The notes beneath the pieces are model-generated. The model had not been told where the DNA came from. It ran no database searches and saw only the letters and a list, made by a program, of their open reading frames with translations. A stretch of DNA of 64,000 nt from Polyangium jinanense (GTDB lineage Bacteria > Myxococcota > Polyangia > Polyangiales > Polyangiaceae), in the NCBI RefSeq assembly GCF_028435365.1, contig NZ_JAGTJJ010000043.1, positions 32,065 to 96,064 of the forward strand. The letters run 5' to 3'. Positions 1 through 8,620 of this stretch are shown piece by piece. Position 1 is the first letter of the stretch, and each line of letters opens with the position of its first letter. Both the position numbers and the translations under genes were made by a program.

Positions 1-378
1 CGTTGCGACTCCATTCCCCACGCAAACCTTGTCCTGACAGTCCCCCTGCGCTTGAAATACGGGAGGGAGGATCTCTCCGGTCTGGCAATTGGGCGCGCAT
101 TGACCGTCGAGGCAAAACCCTGCGTGCTGCCCGAGGGCGCACGGCGTTCCATCCGGGGCCGGAGATGTCGTCACGACTCCACTCACGCAGGTGTCGATGG
201 TGCACGGATTGCCATCTTCCGGCAGCAGCTCGCACGTCCCTTCCTGTGCGATCAACGTGTCGATGTCCGCGCCACACCCTCCGGCCGGCGCCAAGAAGAC
301 CATCGTCCCAAGGACCAGAAGGGAAGCCGCGCCAAGGGTAAGTCGCTCCGAAGTCGCTCCGCGTCCGCTGCCTCTCAT
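1..378 (-). CDS. Cys-rich secreted protein, 3' end beyond window
   Basis: The frame is open from ATG at 378 to the left edge, giving 126 residues without a stop. The product begins with basic residues and a hydrophobic stretch (about residues 15-33) ending AGGCG, which reads as a Sec or lipoprotein signal. It is then rich in Cys in patterns such as NPCTIDTC and GTPCALG, like the larger Cys-rich protein at 1439-2539. It starts 7 bases after the stop of the TPR protein upstream, so the two are almost certainly cotranscribed. Such Cys-rich repeats are common in myxobacterial surface lipoproteins; the function is unknown. The protein continues outside the window. Confidence 0.75.
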   Translation of the reverse strand, partial: MRGSGRGATSERLTLGAASLLVLGTMVFLAPAGGCGADIDTLIAQEGTCELLPEDGNPCTIDTCVSGVVTTSPAPDGTPCALGQHAGFCLDGQCAPNCQTGEILPPVFQAQGDCQDKVCVGNGVAT

Positions 379-385
379 GGTCCCC

Positions 386-1411
386 TCAAAACGTTCCTGC
401 GACGACGAGTCCTCCGAGGGACGGGACAATCCTCACGGCTCCCGCTCCCTGCTCACTGCTCTTCTCGTTCGGCTTCGTGAGCCAGAGCGCGACCGTGCCT
501 GCTGCCGCGAGGCCACCGACGACATACCCGGCGATGGCGACGCCCGTGTAAGCATCGCGGTCGTCCACGAACCCGACCAGAGACGAACATCGAGGATCCG
601 AGGGGCCCGTGCAGACGGACTGCCCCTGCATGGTGTTCTGCCTGAGCCGTTCCACCTCGGCTTCAACATCTGCGTTTTTCCCGGCCGCCGCTACCGAGAA
701 GCCAATGCCGAGCCCGACCCCCACGGCGGAAAGCCCCATGCCGGCCCACAGGGTCATGTTTCGCCATCCTGGCCCTCCGGCCTTTGACGGCGCGTCCGAC
801 GGCGTCGACGCCCCGAGCTCGATCCGAAGCTCCAAGGGCGTACGTTCTCCTTCATTCAGCGTCACGGTTTGCTTCCAGGTCGGCGTCCCGGGCGCCTTGA
901 CGACGACCTCGTGCGACCCCGGGTTCACTCTCTGCCGGGCACCAAGCTCCGACCAGGGAATCGCTTTCCCATCGACCGCGGCCTCAACAGTGCGCAAGGG
1001 CAGCCCCGATACCTGGAGGACGAGCATGGGAATCCGCCCATCGAGCCTCTCGAGCGCCTCGCGTGCCTGTTGACGCGCGTCCGTGAATGCTTCCGGTTCG
1101 CCCGGCTTGACGGGCATTTGCGTGATCTCGATGATGACCGCGCGGGCCTCGACGAGCTGTCCGAGCTGCGCGTGTGCATCCGCGAGACCGATCCCCGTGG
1201 TGGGGACGTGCATGATGTCGTGTGCCTTCTGGAAGAACTGGAGCGCGCCCTTGGGGTCGCCCGCGCCGAGCTTCTTGCGGCCTTCGAGGAGAAGGGTGCG
1301 GGCGGCGAGGCGGTCGGCTTCGGTGGGGGCGGCGCGGGCGGGGAGGGTGGGGAGGAGGAGGCTCCCGGCGAGGAGGGATGCGAGAAGCGTGGTGTGATGG
1401 CGGGTAGGCAC
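386..1411 (-). CDS. TPR/PEGA-like membrane protein (module copy 2)
   Basis: 341 residues. A signal peptide (residues 1-28, ending PARA) is followed by a short TPR-like helical region (about 30-120), an Ig-like PEGA-type beta domain (about 130-195, with NPGSHEVVVKAPG) and two membrane segments (about 222-245 and 290-312) separated by a loop containing DPRC. The C-terminal half is clearly paralogous to the protein at 2568-3614: both share GIGFSVAAA, DPRC, VGGLA.AG and a final SLGGL/TLGGL block. It lies between two Cys-rich protein genes, 27 bases after one and 7 before the next, in a minus-strand operon below a Ser/Thr kinase. I infer an envelope protein that presents a periplasmic TPR/PEGA region; no enzymatic role is visible. 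Confidence 0.8.
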   Translation of the reverse strand: MPTRHHTTLLASLLAGSLLLPTLPARAAPTEADRLAARTLLLEGRKKLGAGDPKGALQFFQKAHDIMHVPTTGIGLADAHAQLGQLVEARAVIIEITQMPVKPGEPEAFTDARQQAREALERLDGRIPMLVLQVSGLPLRTVEAAVDGKAIPWSELGARQRVNPGSHEVVVKAPGTPTWKQTVTLNEGERTPLELRIELGASTPSDAPSKAGGPGWRNMTLWAGMGLSAVGVGLGIGFSVAAAGKNADVEAEVERLRQNTMQGQSVCTGPSDPRCSSLVGFVDDRDAYTGVAIAGYVVGGLAAAGTVALWLTKPNEKSSEQGAGAVRIVPSLGGLVVAGTF

Positions 1412-1438
1412 GGTCAGACCATCAGGGAGCGGAGCGGA

Positions 1439-2539
1439 TCAGGGGGAGCAGAGGTTGTTCTCGCACTTGCTGGACGCGCATTCGGCAGCGTCTATGCAAA
1501 CGGTACCGTTAGATTGTTTGCATTTTCCGTCTTGGCAGATCTTGCTCGCACAGTTGTTATCGACCGCGCACATTTCCCCGTTTGGAGATCCTCCGCCGCA
1601 CGACTTGTTCGCCCCGCAGACGTCCGAGCTATCGCAGTCGCCCTTGTCACCTGCGGGAACATCGAAACAGATGCCCAACTTCCCAGGCAGGTTGCAAGCT
1701 CGGCAATCGCCGCCGCATGCCTCGTTGCAGCATTTGCCATCGGAGCAATAACCACTCTTGCATTGGTCGGGATCGCTGCAGTCTGCGCCATCGCATTGGA
1801 ACGCGCAGTTGCCTCCGCAATCCACTCCCATCTCATTTCCGTCCTTCAAACCATTGTTGCAATTGAAGCACTTGTTGTCGAAGCAGCGCCAAGTTTCCCC
1901 CTGTTTGCAGTCCGCATTCTCGATACACTCGACGCACGCCCCCATGCCATCGCAGACCCCCGTCGCATCGCCTCCACAGGCCTCCCCAGGGCCTTGGGGC
2001 TCCACCACCGGTTGGCCCATGACGCACGTGCCTACAAAGCAGATAGGATCGTCTGGGCTTGGCGTGTCCGTTGCGTTTTCCTTTGTCGTTGCCGTCCCAT
2101 CTGCATCGCAAACCACATCCTTGCAATCACCCATGATTTGCTGAGCGAGAACGGTGGCCTCACATCTGTCGTCGGCACCGCACGCATACTGGATACACTC
2201 CGTGTCCAGGGGACAATCCGACTCGGCGGCACAGATACAAGTGCCAGGCATGCCTTCGCAATCGAGCCTGCACCTCCCCGATGCGCACTTCCCTGCATTG
2301 GTCCCAAAATTGCAAAGTATCCCATCCGGCAGCGAAGGGAACCCCGCGGCACCACCGATACACGTATAGCCCGTGCAAGGATTGTTGTCATCCCGCGCCG
2401 GGTCACATCCGCCCGCCTGGTTCGCGTCCACCTCGACGGTCGCCGTGCATCCCGCCCCCTGCAACACCGCGGCCCCGAACCCCAGGACCAACCCCGCAAA
2501 GCTCAACGAAACGAGCGCCCGGCGATTCCGACGCAACAT
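1439..2539 (-). CDS. Cys-rich putative lipoprotein (module copy 1)
   Basis: I chose ATG 2539 because GGAGG lies 9 bases upstream; the frame is open further 5' but without a ribosome site. The 366-residue product has a basic N terminus, a hydrophobic segment and a lipobox-like GAGC, then more than 30 Cys in repeated motifs (DDNNPCTGYTC, CVECIENADCKQG, CDGADCSDPDQCKSGYC). These are the Cys-rich repeats found in many myxobacterial exported proteins. It sits 28 bases after the TPR/PEGA gene at 2568-3614 and 27 before the next, so it belongs to the same transcription unit. Function unknown; surface-exposed, disulfide-rich protein is inferred. Confidence 0.8.
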   Translation of the reverse strand: MLRRNRRALVSLSFAGLVLGFGAAVLQGAGCTATVEVDANQAGGCDPARDDNNPCTGYTCIGGAAGFPSLPDGILCNFGTNAGKCASGRCRLDCEGMPGTCICAAESDCPLDTECIQYACGADDRCEATVLAQQIMGDCKDVVCDADGTATTKENATDTPSPDDPICFVGTCVMGQPVVEPQGPGEACGGDATGVCDGMGACVECIENADCKQGETWRCFDNKCFNCNNGLKDGNEMGVDCGGNCAFQCDGADCSDPDQCKSGYCSDGKCCNEACGGDCRACNLPGKLGICFDVPAGDKGDCDSSDVCGANKSCGGGSPNGEMCAVDNNCASKICQDGKCKQSNGTVCIDAAECASSKCENNLCSP

Positions 2540-2567
2540 CCTGCACGACCTCCGTACCCTCGAACCG

Positions 2568-3614
2568 TCAAAAGCAACCCGACACCAGGAGCCCACCCAG
2601 CGTCGGCGTGACCGCGACGTTCTTGCACTTCGTCTCGTCTACCGTCGTCTTCTTCGGCTTCACGAGCGCAATCGCGACCGCGCCCGCTGTCGCGAGCCCA
2701 CCCACGATGAACCCGGCTCGCGCCAGGTAGGCATACGTATTCTGCGTCTCCCCAAGCTCGACCATCTTCCGGCAGCGAGGATCCGTGACGCCGCCTGGAC
2801 AGATCTTCTCCGTCGTCAAGGTCCTCTCCCGGAGGTACGCGATCTCGTCCTCGTACTCTCCGGACTTCATCGCTGCCGCCACGGAGAAACCAATCCCCAC
2901 CCCGAGCCCGACCACCGCGAGGCCGACCGCTCCATAAAGCGACGGCTTTTTCCACGGCTGCTCCTCCTCGATGACCTTCTTCGGCCCCTCGACGCACGCC
3001 GGCACGAGCTTGAGGTCCACGTCGAGCTTCGCCCCGGCCGCGAGCGCAACCTTCTGGCTTACCGGCGTTTTTTCGGGCGACCTCGCCTCGATCGTGTAGC
3101 TACCAGGCTCCACGAAGATCGGCCTCTCCACCGGCGCCTGCCCGACGCTTCGTCCGTCTACGAGCACCTCCGCCCCCTTGACGTCCACCGTCACCCGCAG
3201 CGTCCCTATTTGCGCCGTCGCCTTGTCGAGCAACTGTTGCACCGGCTGGCGCGCCGCCGCGTTGCCACTCGTGTCGTTCCGCAGGAAGTACTCGAGGTGC
3301 TCCGCCGCGTCACGATAGCGACCCAGCTCGAGCTCCGCGTTCCCAAGGTTCACCGCGATTTTCGGCCTCGGATCCAGCTTGAACGCCTCTTCGAACGAGG
3401 CTCGCGCCTTCTCCCACTGGCCTTTTTCCGCTGCCTTGATCCCGACGTCGTAAAGTTGCTTGACTTGCGGGTTGACAGCGGGTTGCGCCGACGCGCCGCT
3501 CGGCACGGGAGCAGGGGTCGACCCCGTCGGGCCTTGCCCAGACGCGGGCACGGCTACCAGCAAAACCATCGTGGAGATCGTCGCCCTGAGCATGCTTCGC
3601 CGTGCGGTCTTCAT
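2568..3614 (-). CDS. TPR/PEGA-like membrane protein (module copy 1)
   Basis: 348 residues with an N-terminal signal peptide (to about residue 25, VPASG), a Gly/Pro/Ser linker, two or three TPR-like helical repeats (about 55-120, YDVGIKAAEKGQWEKARASF), a PEGA-type domain (about 135-205, including VEPGSYTIEARSPEK) and two membrane segments (about 225-245 and 292-315). PEGA domains are beta-sandwich modules common next to or inside myxobacterial kinase proteins. It follows the kinase at 3691-5619 by 76 bases on the same strand. Its close resemblance to the protein at 386-1411 shows a tandem duplication of a two-gene module. A signalling or scaffold role in the envelope is inferred from this context only. 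Confidence 0.82.
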   Translation of the reverse strand: MKTARRSMLRATISTMVLLVAVPASGQGPTGSTPAPVPSGASAQPAVNPQVKQLYDVGIKAAEKGQWEKARASFEEAFKLDPRPKIAVNLGNAELELGRYRDAAEHLEYFLRNDTSGNAAARQPVQQLLDKATAQIGTLRVTVDVKGAEVLVDGRSVGQAPVERPIFVEPGSYTIEARSPEKTPVSQKVALAAGAKLDVDLKLVPACVEGPKKVIEEEQPWKKPSLYGAVGLAVVGLGVGIGFSVAAAMKSGEYEDEIAYLRERTLTTEKICPGGVTDPRCRKMVELGETQNTYAYLARAGFIVGGLATAGAVAIALVKPKKTTVDETKCKNVAVTPTLGGLLVSGCF

Positions 3615-3690
3615 GTGTCCTGCGACGGTATTGTTCCGCAGTTCGTGCGCACCAACAAGAGGCCTCGTTCTCCGCGCACGTTCTTCCCGC

Positions 3691-5619
3691 CTACTTGCAC
3701 TTCCGAAACAGCCCTACGCCCGTGCAAACAGGCGTCTTCTGCGCCGGCTTGGCCACCTGCGTCGTCGGTTTCGTCGTCGGCGCCGTGTACGTAGACGTCG
3801 GCGCGTGTGGTGTTGCGGCTGTCGCCGCTGCCGGCGGCATGGGTGCCGATGCGGATGTAGCCGTCACTACCGGCGCCGCCGTCGCCGCCTCCGACGGCCC
3901 CGCTGTCGGCGCGCTCGAAGCCGTCGGCTGCGCCGTCACCTCCACCTTCACCGGCGGCCTCGGCAACTCCTGCACCGCCGGCACCGCCGCCGCGCTCCTC
4001 GCAGCCTCCGGCGTCTCCCCGGCTCCGTTCGACGACGCCCCGCCCGAATCGACGTTCCCCGCATTGACCAGCAACAACCCAACCACCCCGATCGCCGCCG
4101 CCACCCCGACCCCCATCACCCCGAACAGCACGCCCTTCCTTCGCTTCGGCCTCCCCGCCATCATCGCCGGCCCCATCATCGGCATCGGCGCCGCTGGATA
4201 CCCTCCCGTGCCATGCGCGAGTGCCCCCGCCGCCGACGTCGTCCCCGAGGGATCCATCGTCGGCAGCCGCGGCATGTGCGCCTCGGTCACCATCTGCGTC
4301 TGCCCGTTCGACGCTTGCTCCGGCACCACGCCTTCCAGCGCCACATACGACTGCCGATGGGCCGCGAGTGCCTGCTGCATCTCCTCTTTCCACGCGGGCG
4401 CCGGAGACGCGACCGGCAGATTCGGCTGCAGGAGCTGCGTCCCTGTCGACGCATCCTCCCCACGCGCCGCCTGCGGCGCGCGGCGCCGCATGTCCATCAG
4501 CATCCGCCCCTGCAGCGGCAGCGTCGCTGCGAGGTCGCTCTCGTCGTCCTCCTCGGGCGTCGAGCCCATCCCCGCGCGCGGCATTGCGCCCGGCAGCGGC
4601 GCGGTCGCGTCCATCGGCGTGAACGTCGGCGTGCGCTGCGGCCCCGTTGCCTGCGGGATCGGCTGATCCACACCCGTGAACGTCGGCTTGCGTTGCGGCC
4701 CCGTTGCCTGCGGGATCGGCTGATCCACGCCCGTGAACGTCGCCTTGCGTGTCATCGGTCGCGGCATGCCCGCGAGCATCAACAACGCCCGCGACACCTC
4801 CTCCGTGCTCGCATACCGCTCGTCCCGCTTTCCCGCCGTGCAGCGCGCCACGATCGCATCGAGCTCCGGCGGCACGTCGCGCACCTTGCTCGAAGGCGGC
4901 GGCACCGGCGTGATCAAGATGTGCCGGATGACATCCTGCACCGAACCCACGAAGGGACGCCCTCCCGTGAGCATCTCGTACACCACGATCCCGAGCGACC
5001 AGATGTCCGTGCGGTGGTCGAGATCCTTTCGCATCCCCACCTGCTCGGGGCTCATGTACGCGGGCGACCCCACGGCCGTGCCCGTCTGCGTCGCGACGCT
5101 GTCGACCGAGTCGAGATTCTTGCACACGCCGAAGTCGAGGATCTTCGCGACGAACGTGTCCTCGGGCATGCCCTCCTCGCGGTGGAGGAAGATGTTCGCA
5201 GGCTTCAGATCACGATGGATGACCTGCGCGGCGTGCGCGACCGCGAGCCCACTCGCGACCTCTCCCGCGATGCGCGCCGCGATCGCCGGCTCGATGCGCC
5301 GCTTCTCCTTGAGCATCTCGCCGAGCGTCTGCCCGTGCAGGAGCTCCAGCACGAGGAACGGCTCTCCTTGCGGCGTCTCGCCCACGTCGAAGATCTGGAC
5401 GATGTTGCGATGCCGCAGCTTCCCGCACGCCCGCGCCTCGCGCATCAGGCGCTGGCGCAGGTCGTTCGTCAGGTGCTCCTTTTGCTGCGGCAAGATCAGC
5501 TTGAGCGCGACCCTGCGGTTCGTCGCGTGGTCGAACGCCGCCCACACGGCGCCCATCGCGCCCTTGCCGATCTCCTGTTCGAGCCGGTACTTGCCGCCGA
5601 GGAGGTCGCCCGATTTCAT
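3691..5619 (-). CDS. Membrane-linked Ser/Thr protein kinase
   Basis: 642 residues. The Hanks-type kinase domain fills about residues 10-280: Gly loop GKGAMG (18-23), ATP-binding Lys in VALKL (K40), HRDLKPANIF catalytic loop, DFG metal motif, SPAYMSPEQ activation segment and WSLGIVVYEML. A Pro/Thr/Gln-rich linker with a duplicated 19-residue unit follows, then one membrane segment (about 505-528, GVMGVGVAAAIGVVGLLL) and a Pro/Ala/Thr-rich C terminus outside the membrane. All catalytic residues are present, so it should be active; its substrate is unknown. It is the first gene of the likely operon with the TPR/PEGA and Cys-rich genes downstream. Confidence 0.95.
   Translation of the reverse strand: MKSGDLLGGKYRLEQEIGKGAMGAVWAAFDHATNRRVALKLILPQQKEHLTNDLRQRLMREARACGKLRHRNIVQIFDVGETPQGEPFLVLELLHGQTLGEMLKEKRRIEPAIAARIAGEVASGLAVAHAAQVIHRDLKPANIFLHREEGMPEDTFVAKILDFGVCKNLDSVDSVATQTGTAVGSPAYMSPEQVGMRKDLDHRTDIWSLGIVVYEMLTGGRPFVGSVQDVIRHILITPVPPPSSKVRDVPPELDAIVARCTAGKRDERYASTEEVSRALLMLAGMPRPMTRKATFTGVDQPIPQATGPQRKPTFTGVDQPIPQATGPQRTPTFTPMDATAPLPGAMPRAGMGSTPEEDDESDLAATLPLQGRMLMDMRRRAPQAARGEDASTGTQLLQPNLPVASPAPAWKEEMQQALAAHRQSYVALEGVVPEQASNGQTQMVTEAHMPRLPTMDPSGTTSAAGALAHGTGGYPAAPMPMMGPAMMAGRPKRRKGVLFGVMGVGVAAAIGVVGLLLVNAGNVDSGGASSNGAGETPEAARSAAAVPAVQELPRPPVKVEVTAQPTASSAPTAGPSEAATAAPVVTATSASAPMPPAAATAATPHAPTSTYTAPTTKPTTQVAKPAQKTPVCTGVGLFRKCK
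4621..4734 (-). repeat. Tandem 57-bp repeat inside kinase gene
   Basis: Two nearly identical 57-base units (4621-4677 and 4678-4734), with a third partial start at 4735, encode the linker unit TGVDQPIPQATGPQR twice in the kinase juxtamembrane region. The unit length is a multiple of three, so the copy number can vary without breaking the frame. Thr-rich repeats here could be autophosphorylation targets, but that is only inference. Confidence 0.85.
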
Positions 5620-5798
5620 GGTCTTGCAATCATTCCATGAAAGCGAGCGCTGTCACAAGAATTTTGTTTGCCGCCCTGCTCCGCTCACGAACCTATGGAT
5701 TTCCTCTGAGGTTCCCAAGACGATGCCACATTGGTCTGGGCGCGCGTTCAGCAACAGCACATGTTCGGGGCGGGGAGCCGCGCGGCGCTGCGCGTGAT

Positions 5799-7163
5799 CT
5801 ATCGCGCCAAACCGAGGATGATGGCCACACCGACGCCGAAGGCCACGAGGGCGCTCACGGCGAGGCCCAGGATGGGCGAGGGCCGCCGCTTTTTTGACGC
5901 CGGAGCGATGCTCGACCTTGCGACAGACCTCTCCACGTTCTGCACGGATGGCGGCGGCGGGGGGCTCGGTGGAGGGGCGGAGCGTTGTGCTTGCGCGAGC
6001 ACCGCACGCGCGTCGATCATCAGCGCGGTTCCGCGGGGACCCGTGGCAGGTTTCGCGGGCCCAGGCCCGAGAATCGCCGTCCCTGCTTTCCCAGCCGGCT
6101 GCGCCTGTGCCGACGAGCGCGACAAAGGCATCGTCGTATCCACCGCCGGCGCCGCCGTCCAAGGCTGCATCGGGAGAATGGGCGCCGGGGCGACCGGCGC
6201 CGGGACATTGTCCGGCAATGGCATCGTCGTTTCGAGGTTTGCCGGCACCTCCGGGATCACCGCGGCGGGCGCGGGAAGCGCCATGGCGCGCTCCGCGAGA
6301 CCGACGTGAATCCGCGACGCATCGTTGGGGCCCACGTAGGCCTGGAGCAGGCGCTCGACCACCGCAGCGGATGCAATACGTTTGGCACGGTCACGCTCGA
6401 GGCACATCGCCACGACGTCGTCGAACGCCGGCTCCACGTGGCGCAGGATCTCCGACACGCGAGGGATCTTGCCGGTCGCGATACGAATGACGAGCTCCTG
6501 CCCCCCTCCTGGAAAGGGCCGCGTGCCCGTGAGCACCTCGAAAAGCACGACGCCGAGCGACCAGACGTCCGTGCGGGCGTCGAGATCCCGCGCGGCCATG
6601 ATGGCCTCCGGGCTCATGTACGCCGGAGACCCGACCGCGCCGCCGACGGCCGTCACGAGGGATTCGTTCACCGCCGCGAGGTTTTTTGCGACCCCGAAAT
6701 CGAGGACCTTCACGACGAGCCCTTCGACCCCGGCCTCTTGATGGAGAAACACATTGGCGGGTTTGAGGTCCCGGTGAATGACGTTCACGGCGTGCGCAGC
6801 CGTGAGCGCGCGGGCAATGTCGCGCCCGATCTGGGCGGCGAGAGGCTGCGGAAGTCGACGTTTCCGAAGAAGCAGCTCGGCGAGCGTTTCGCCGGAGAGG
6901 AGCTGCATCACGAGGTAGGGCTCCCCCTCGTGCGTCTCCCCGATGTCATAGATCTCGATGACGTTTCGGTGCGCAATGGATCCGCAAATGCGGGCCTCAC
7001 GGAGCAGGCGGTGACGGAGGTCCTCCGAGGGCTTGGTGAGCAGCTTGATGGCCACGCGCCGCTGGGTCGTCTCGTGTATGGCTTCCCAGACGACACCCAT
7101 GGCACCTGCGCCAAGCTGGCGCAGAAGGCGGTATTTGCTCCCGAGTCGATCCCCGGACTTCAT
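5799..7163 (-). CDS. Ser/Thr protein kinase with C-terminal anchor
   Basis: 454 residues. The kinase domain occupies about residues 10-275: GAGAMG Gly loop, VAIKLL with K40, HRDLKPANVFL, DFGVAKN, GSPAYMSPE and WSLGVVLFEVL. A low-complexity Pro/Ala/Ser tail follows and the protein ends with a single hydrophobic segment (about 428-452), giving a cytoplasmic kinase held by a C-terminal membrane anchor. It starts with the same MKSGD as the kinase at 3691-5619 and is its close paralogue, 179 bases upstream on the same strand. All catalytic residues are present. The upstream intergenic stretch to 7274 is 110 bases. Confidence 0.95.
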   Translation of the reverse strand: MKSGDRLGSKYRLLRQLGAGAMGVVWEAIHETTQRRVAIKLLTKPSEDLRHRLLREARICGSIAHRNVIEIYDIGETHEGEPYLVMQLLSGETLAELLLRKRRLPQPLAAQIGRDIARALTAAHAVNVIHRDLKPANVFLHQEAGVEGLVVKVLDFGVAKNLAAVNESLVTAVGGAVGSPAYMSPEAIMAARDLDARTDVWSLGVVLFEVLTGTRPFPGGGQELVIRIATGKIPRVSEILRHVEPAFDDVVAMCLERDRAKRIASAAVVERLLQAYVGPNDASRIHVGLAERAMALPAPAAVIPEVPANLETTMPLPDNVPAPVAPAPILPMQPWTAAPAVDTTMPLSRSSAQAQPAGKAGTAILGPGPAKPATGPRGTALMIDARAVLAQAQRSAPPPSPPPPPSVQNVERSVARSSIAPASKKRRPSPILGLAVSALVAFGVGVAIILGLAR

Positions 7164-7273
7164 CCGGCGCGTCCTAACACCGGGGGCTCTTCCTCGACAA
7201 GTTCTGTGCAGATGCCAACAAGCGCGCCGAGGTCGGCTGCCAAGCAGCGAGGGCGAGCGGCGTTATCGTTGCC

Positions 7274-7618
7274 TCAAGGCGCCACCTGAATATCCTGGAT
7301 ATGCACGTCCTTGACCCCGCTCTCGTCCACCGTCACCGTGGTACTGTGAAGTTGGGTGGCACCGCGATAGACCTCGAGCGTGTAGGTTCCTGGCGGAACA
7401 TCCTGGAACCGGTATGTCCCGTCATTGGCTGTGCTCGTTACCTTGACCCACGCCGGCTTGGGCTGCGATGGTATGAGCTTGACGTTCAGCTCCGCGATAC
7501 CTTGACCTTTGTCTTGGCTCGCGATCCGGCCACGCAACGTGAGATCCGCGGCAGCCGCGCTCGACGATACCAGGAGCACGATGATCGCGGCGGCGAACCG
7601 TCTGCGAGTTCCAATCAT
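7274..7618 (-). CDS. Secreted carboxypeptidase-regulatory-like domain protein
   Basis: ATG 7618 was chosen: AAGGG lies 7 bases upstream and it gives a clean signal peptide (MIGTRRRFAAAIIVLLV then SSSAAAA). The mature part, about 90 residues, is one carboxypeptidase-regulatory / transthyretin-like beta-sandwich (GRIASQDKGQGIAELNVKL, NDGTYRFQDVPPGTYTLEV). Such domains are structural modules of exported proteins, not enzymes. It follows the two-helix membrane protein at 7692-8195 by 73 bases on the same strand, so the pair may be an operon. Function unknown. Confidence 0.75.
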   Translation of the reverse strand: MIGTRRRFAAAIIVLLVSSSAAAADLTLRGRIASQDKGQGIAELNVKLIPSQPKPAWVKVTSTANDGTYRFQDVPPGTYTLEVYRGATQLHSTTVTVDESGVKDVHIQDIQVAP

Positions 7619-7691
7619 GACTCTGCCCTTCTGATTCATGTGCAATGGTCCGGGCAATCACGAAGAGGTCGCTCGAGCAGCATTCGGTCGG

Positions 7692-8195
7692 TCAATTTAT
7701 TGGCTTTTCAGGGGAGTCGATCAATACCTTCGGGAGCTCGTACTCGCCATTTTTAAAATTCTTGGGATCGATGAACTCGGTGTTCACCAGGGTTGCGTCC
7801 TTGATGAACAGCACCTTGTACTCTCCTCTGTCTCTGTCCACACTCGGTACGACGAGTCTGAACTTACTTCCCCCCCGAATCGTTTCGGTATTGACCACGG
7901 CGTAGACGTCGATGGCCGCATTGTCATATTGTACCGCACCCAGGATTCGCAAAGGTTTCGAGAGCTCTGCGTGCCGCCATATGGGGTAGATGAGCGGAAC
8001 GAAGCCGAGCGCGAACAGCGTCAGCGCCGGGATGTTGGTCTTGAAGGTTCCTAGCGGGGTCTGCACTTCGGCGACTTGCTTCGTCTCTCGATCGATATAA
8101 ATTTTCTGCTTGTAAAGCATCACGATGCCACCGATCACCATGATGGCGCCGGAGAAGCTCGACAGGTAAAACAGCGGCACGATTGCAGGGTCCAT
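7692..8195 (-). CDS. Two-helix membrane protein of unknown function
   Basis: The likely start is ATG 8195, preceded by GGAGAGAAGCG; the frame is open much further 5' but that extension has poor coding character. The 167-residue product has two membrane segments (about residues 5-27 and 53-73, with FALGFVPLIYPIW) and a hydrophilic C-terminal domain of about 90 residues containing YDVYAVV-like beta strands. No enzyme motif is visible. It precedes the small carboxypeptidase-regulatory-like protein gene and may be cotranscribed with it. Confidence 0.65.
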   Translation of the reverse strand: MDPAIVPLFYLSSFSGAIMVIGGIVMLYKQKIYIDRETKQVAEVQTPLGTFKTNIPALTLFALGFVPLIYPIWRHAELSKPLRILGAVQYDNAAIDVYAVVNTETIRGGSKFRLVVPSVDRDRGEYKVLFIKDATLVNTEFIDPKNFKNGEYELPKVLIDSPEKPIN

Positions 8196-8403
8196 CGCTT
8201 CTCTCCAGGCCGAGGGGCTGGTCGTCACGGTCGACTCGGCGCTGCAACGCTTTCGTGCAGCTTTCGTTCCAGTGGGAGCTAGGACGATGGTTGCGCTCGG
8301 CAGTGGGGCTACGTTCCGAGAACGAACCTTGCCGCTTACGGGGGCACCCGCAGGGACGCATGCACGGGCGGAGACGGTAGCTCCCGCTTCCTCGTCGGTG
8401 AGC

Positions 8404-8571
8404 GGCGTAACCACGCAACACCTTGCGCACCTCGGCATCGCTCGCGTGCTCGTCGACGTACACGCACCCATCGCTGCCGAGCGCGAGCGTTTGGTGGCGC
8501 GCCCACCGGAGCAAGCTGCGGGTCCCGCGCTGCGCGCCTTCCTCGGGGCTTTCGTTGTCGCTGCCATCCAT
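8404..8571 (-). pseudogene. Possible broken gene start, 56 codons
   Basis: From ATG 8571 the minus strand has about 55 codons with strong GC3 bias (product begins MDGSDNESPEEG and includes DGCVYVDEHASDAEVRKVL), then coding character moves to other frames before the start at 8195. A frameshifted small gene is one explanation; a chance reading frame is another. GGGAAG precedes the ATG. No family is recognised. Confidence 0.3.
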
Positions 8572-8620
8572 GTAGCTTCCCAGCAAACCAGCCGGGGGGA
8601 CGCTGCTGCACGAGGATGGA

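Noticed and set aside
3460..5640. 726-codon plus-strand frame opposite the kinase gene
   Set aside because: Arg/His-rich, low complexity, no ribosome site; it is the antisense shadow of the kinase, which has all catalytic motifs.
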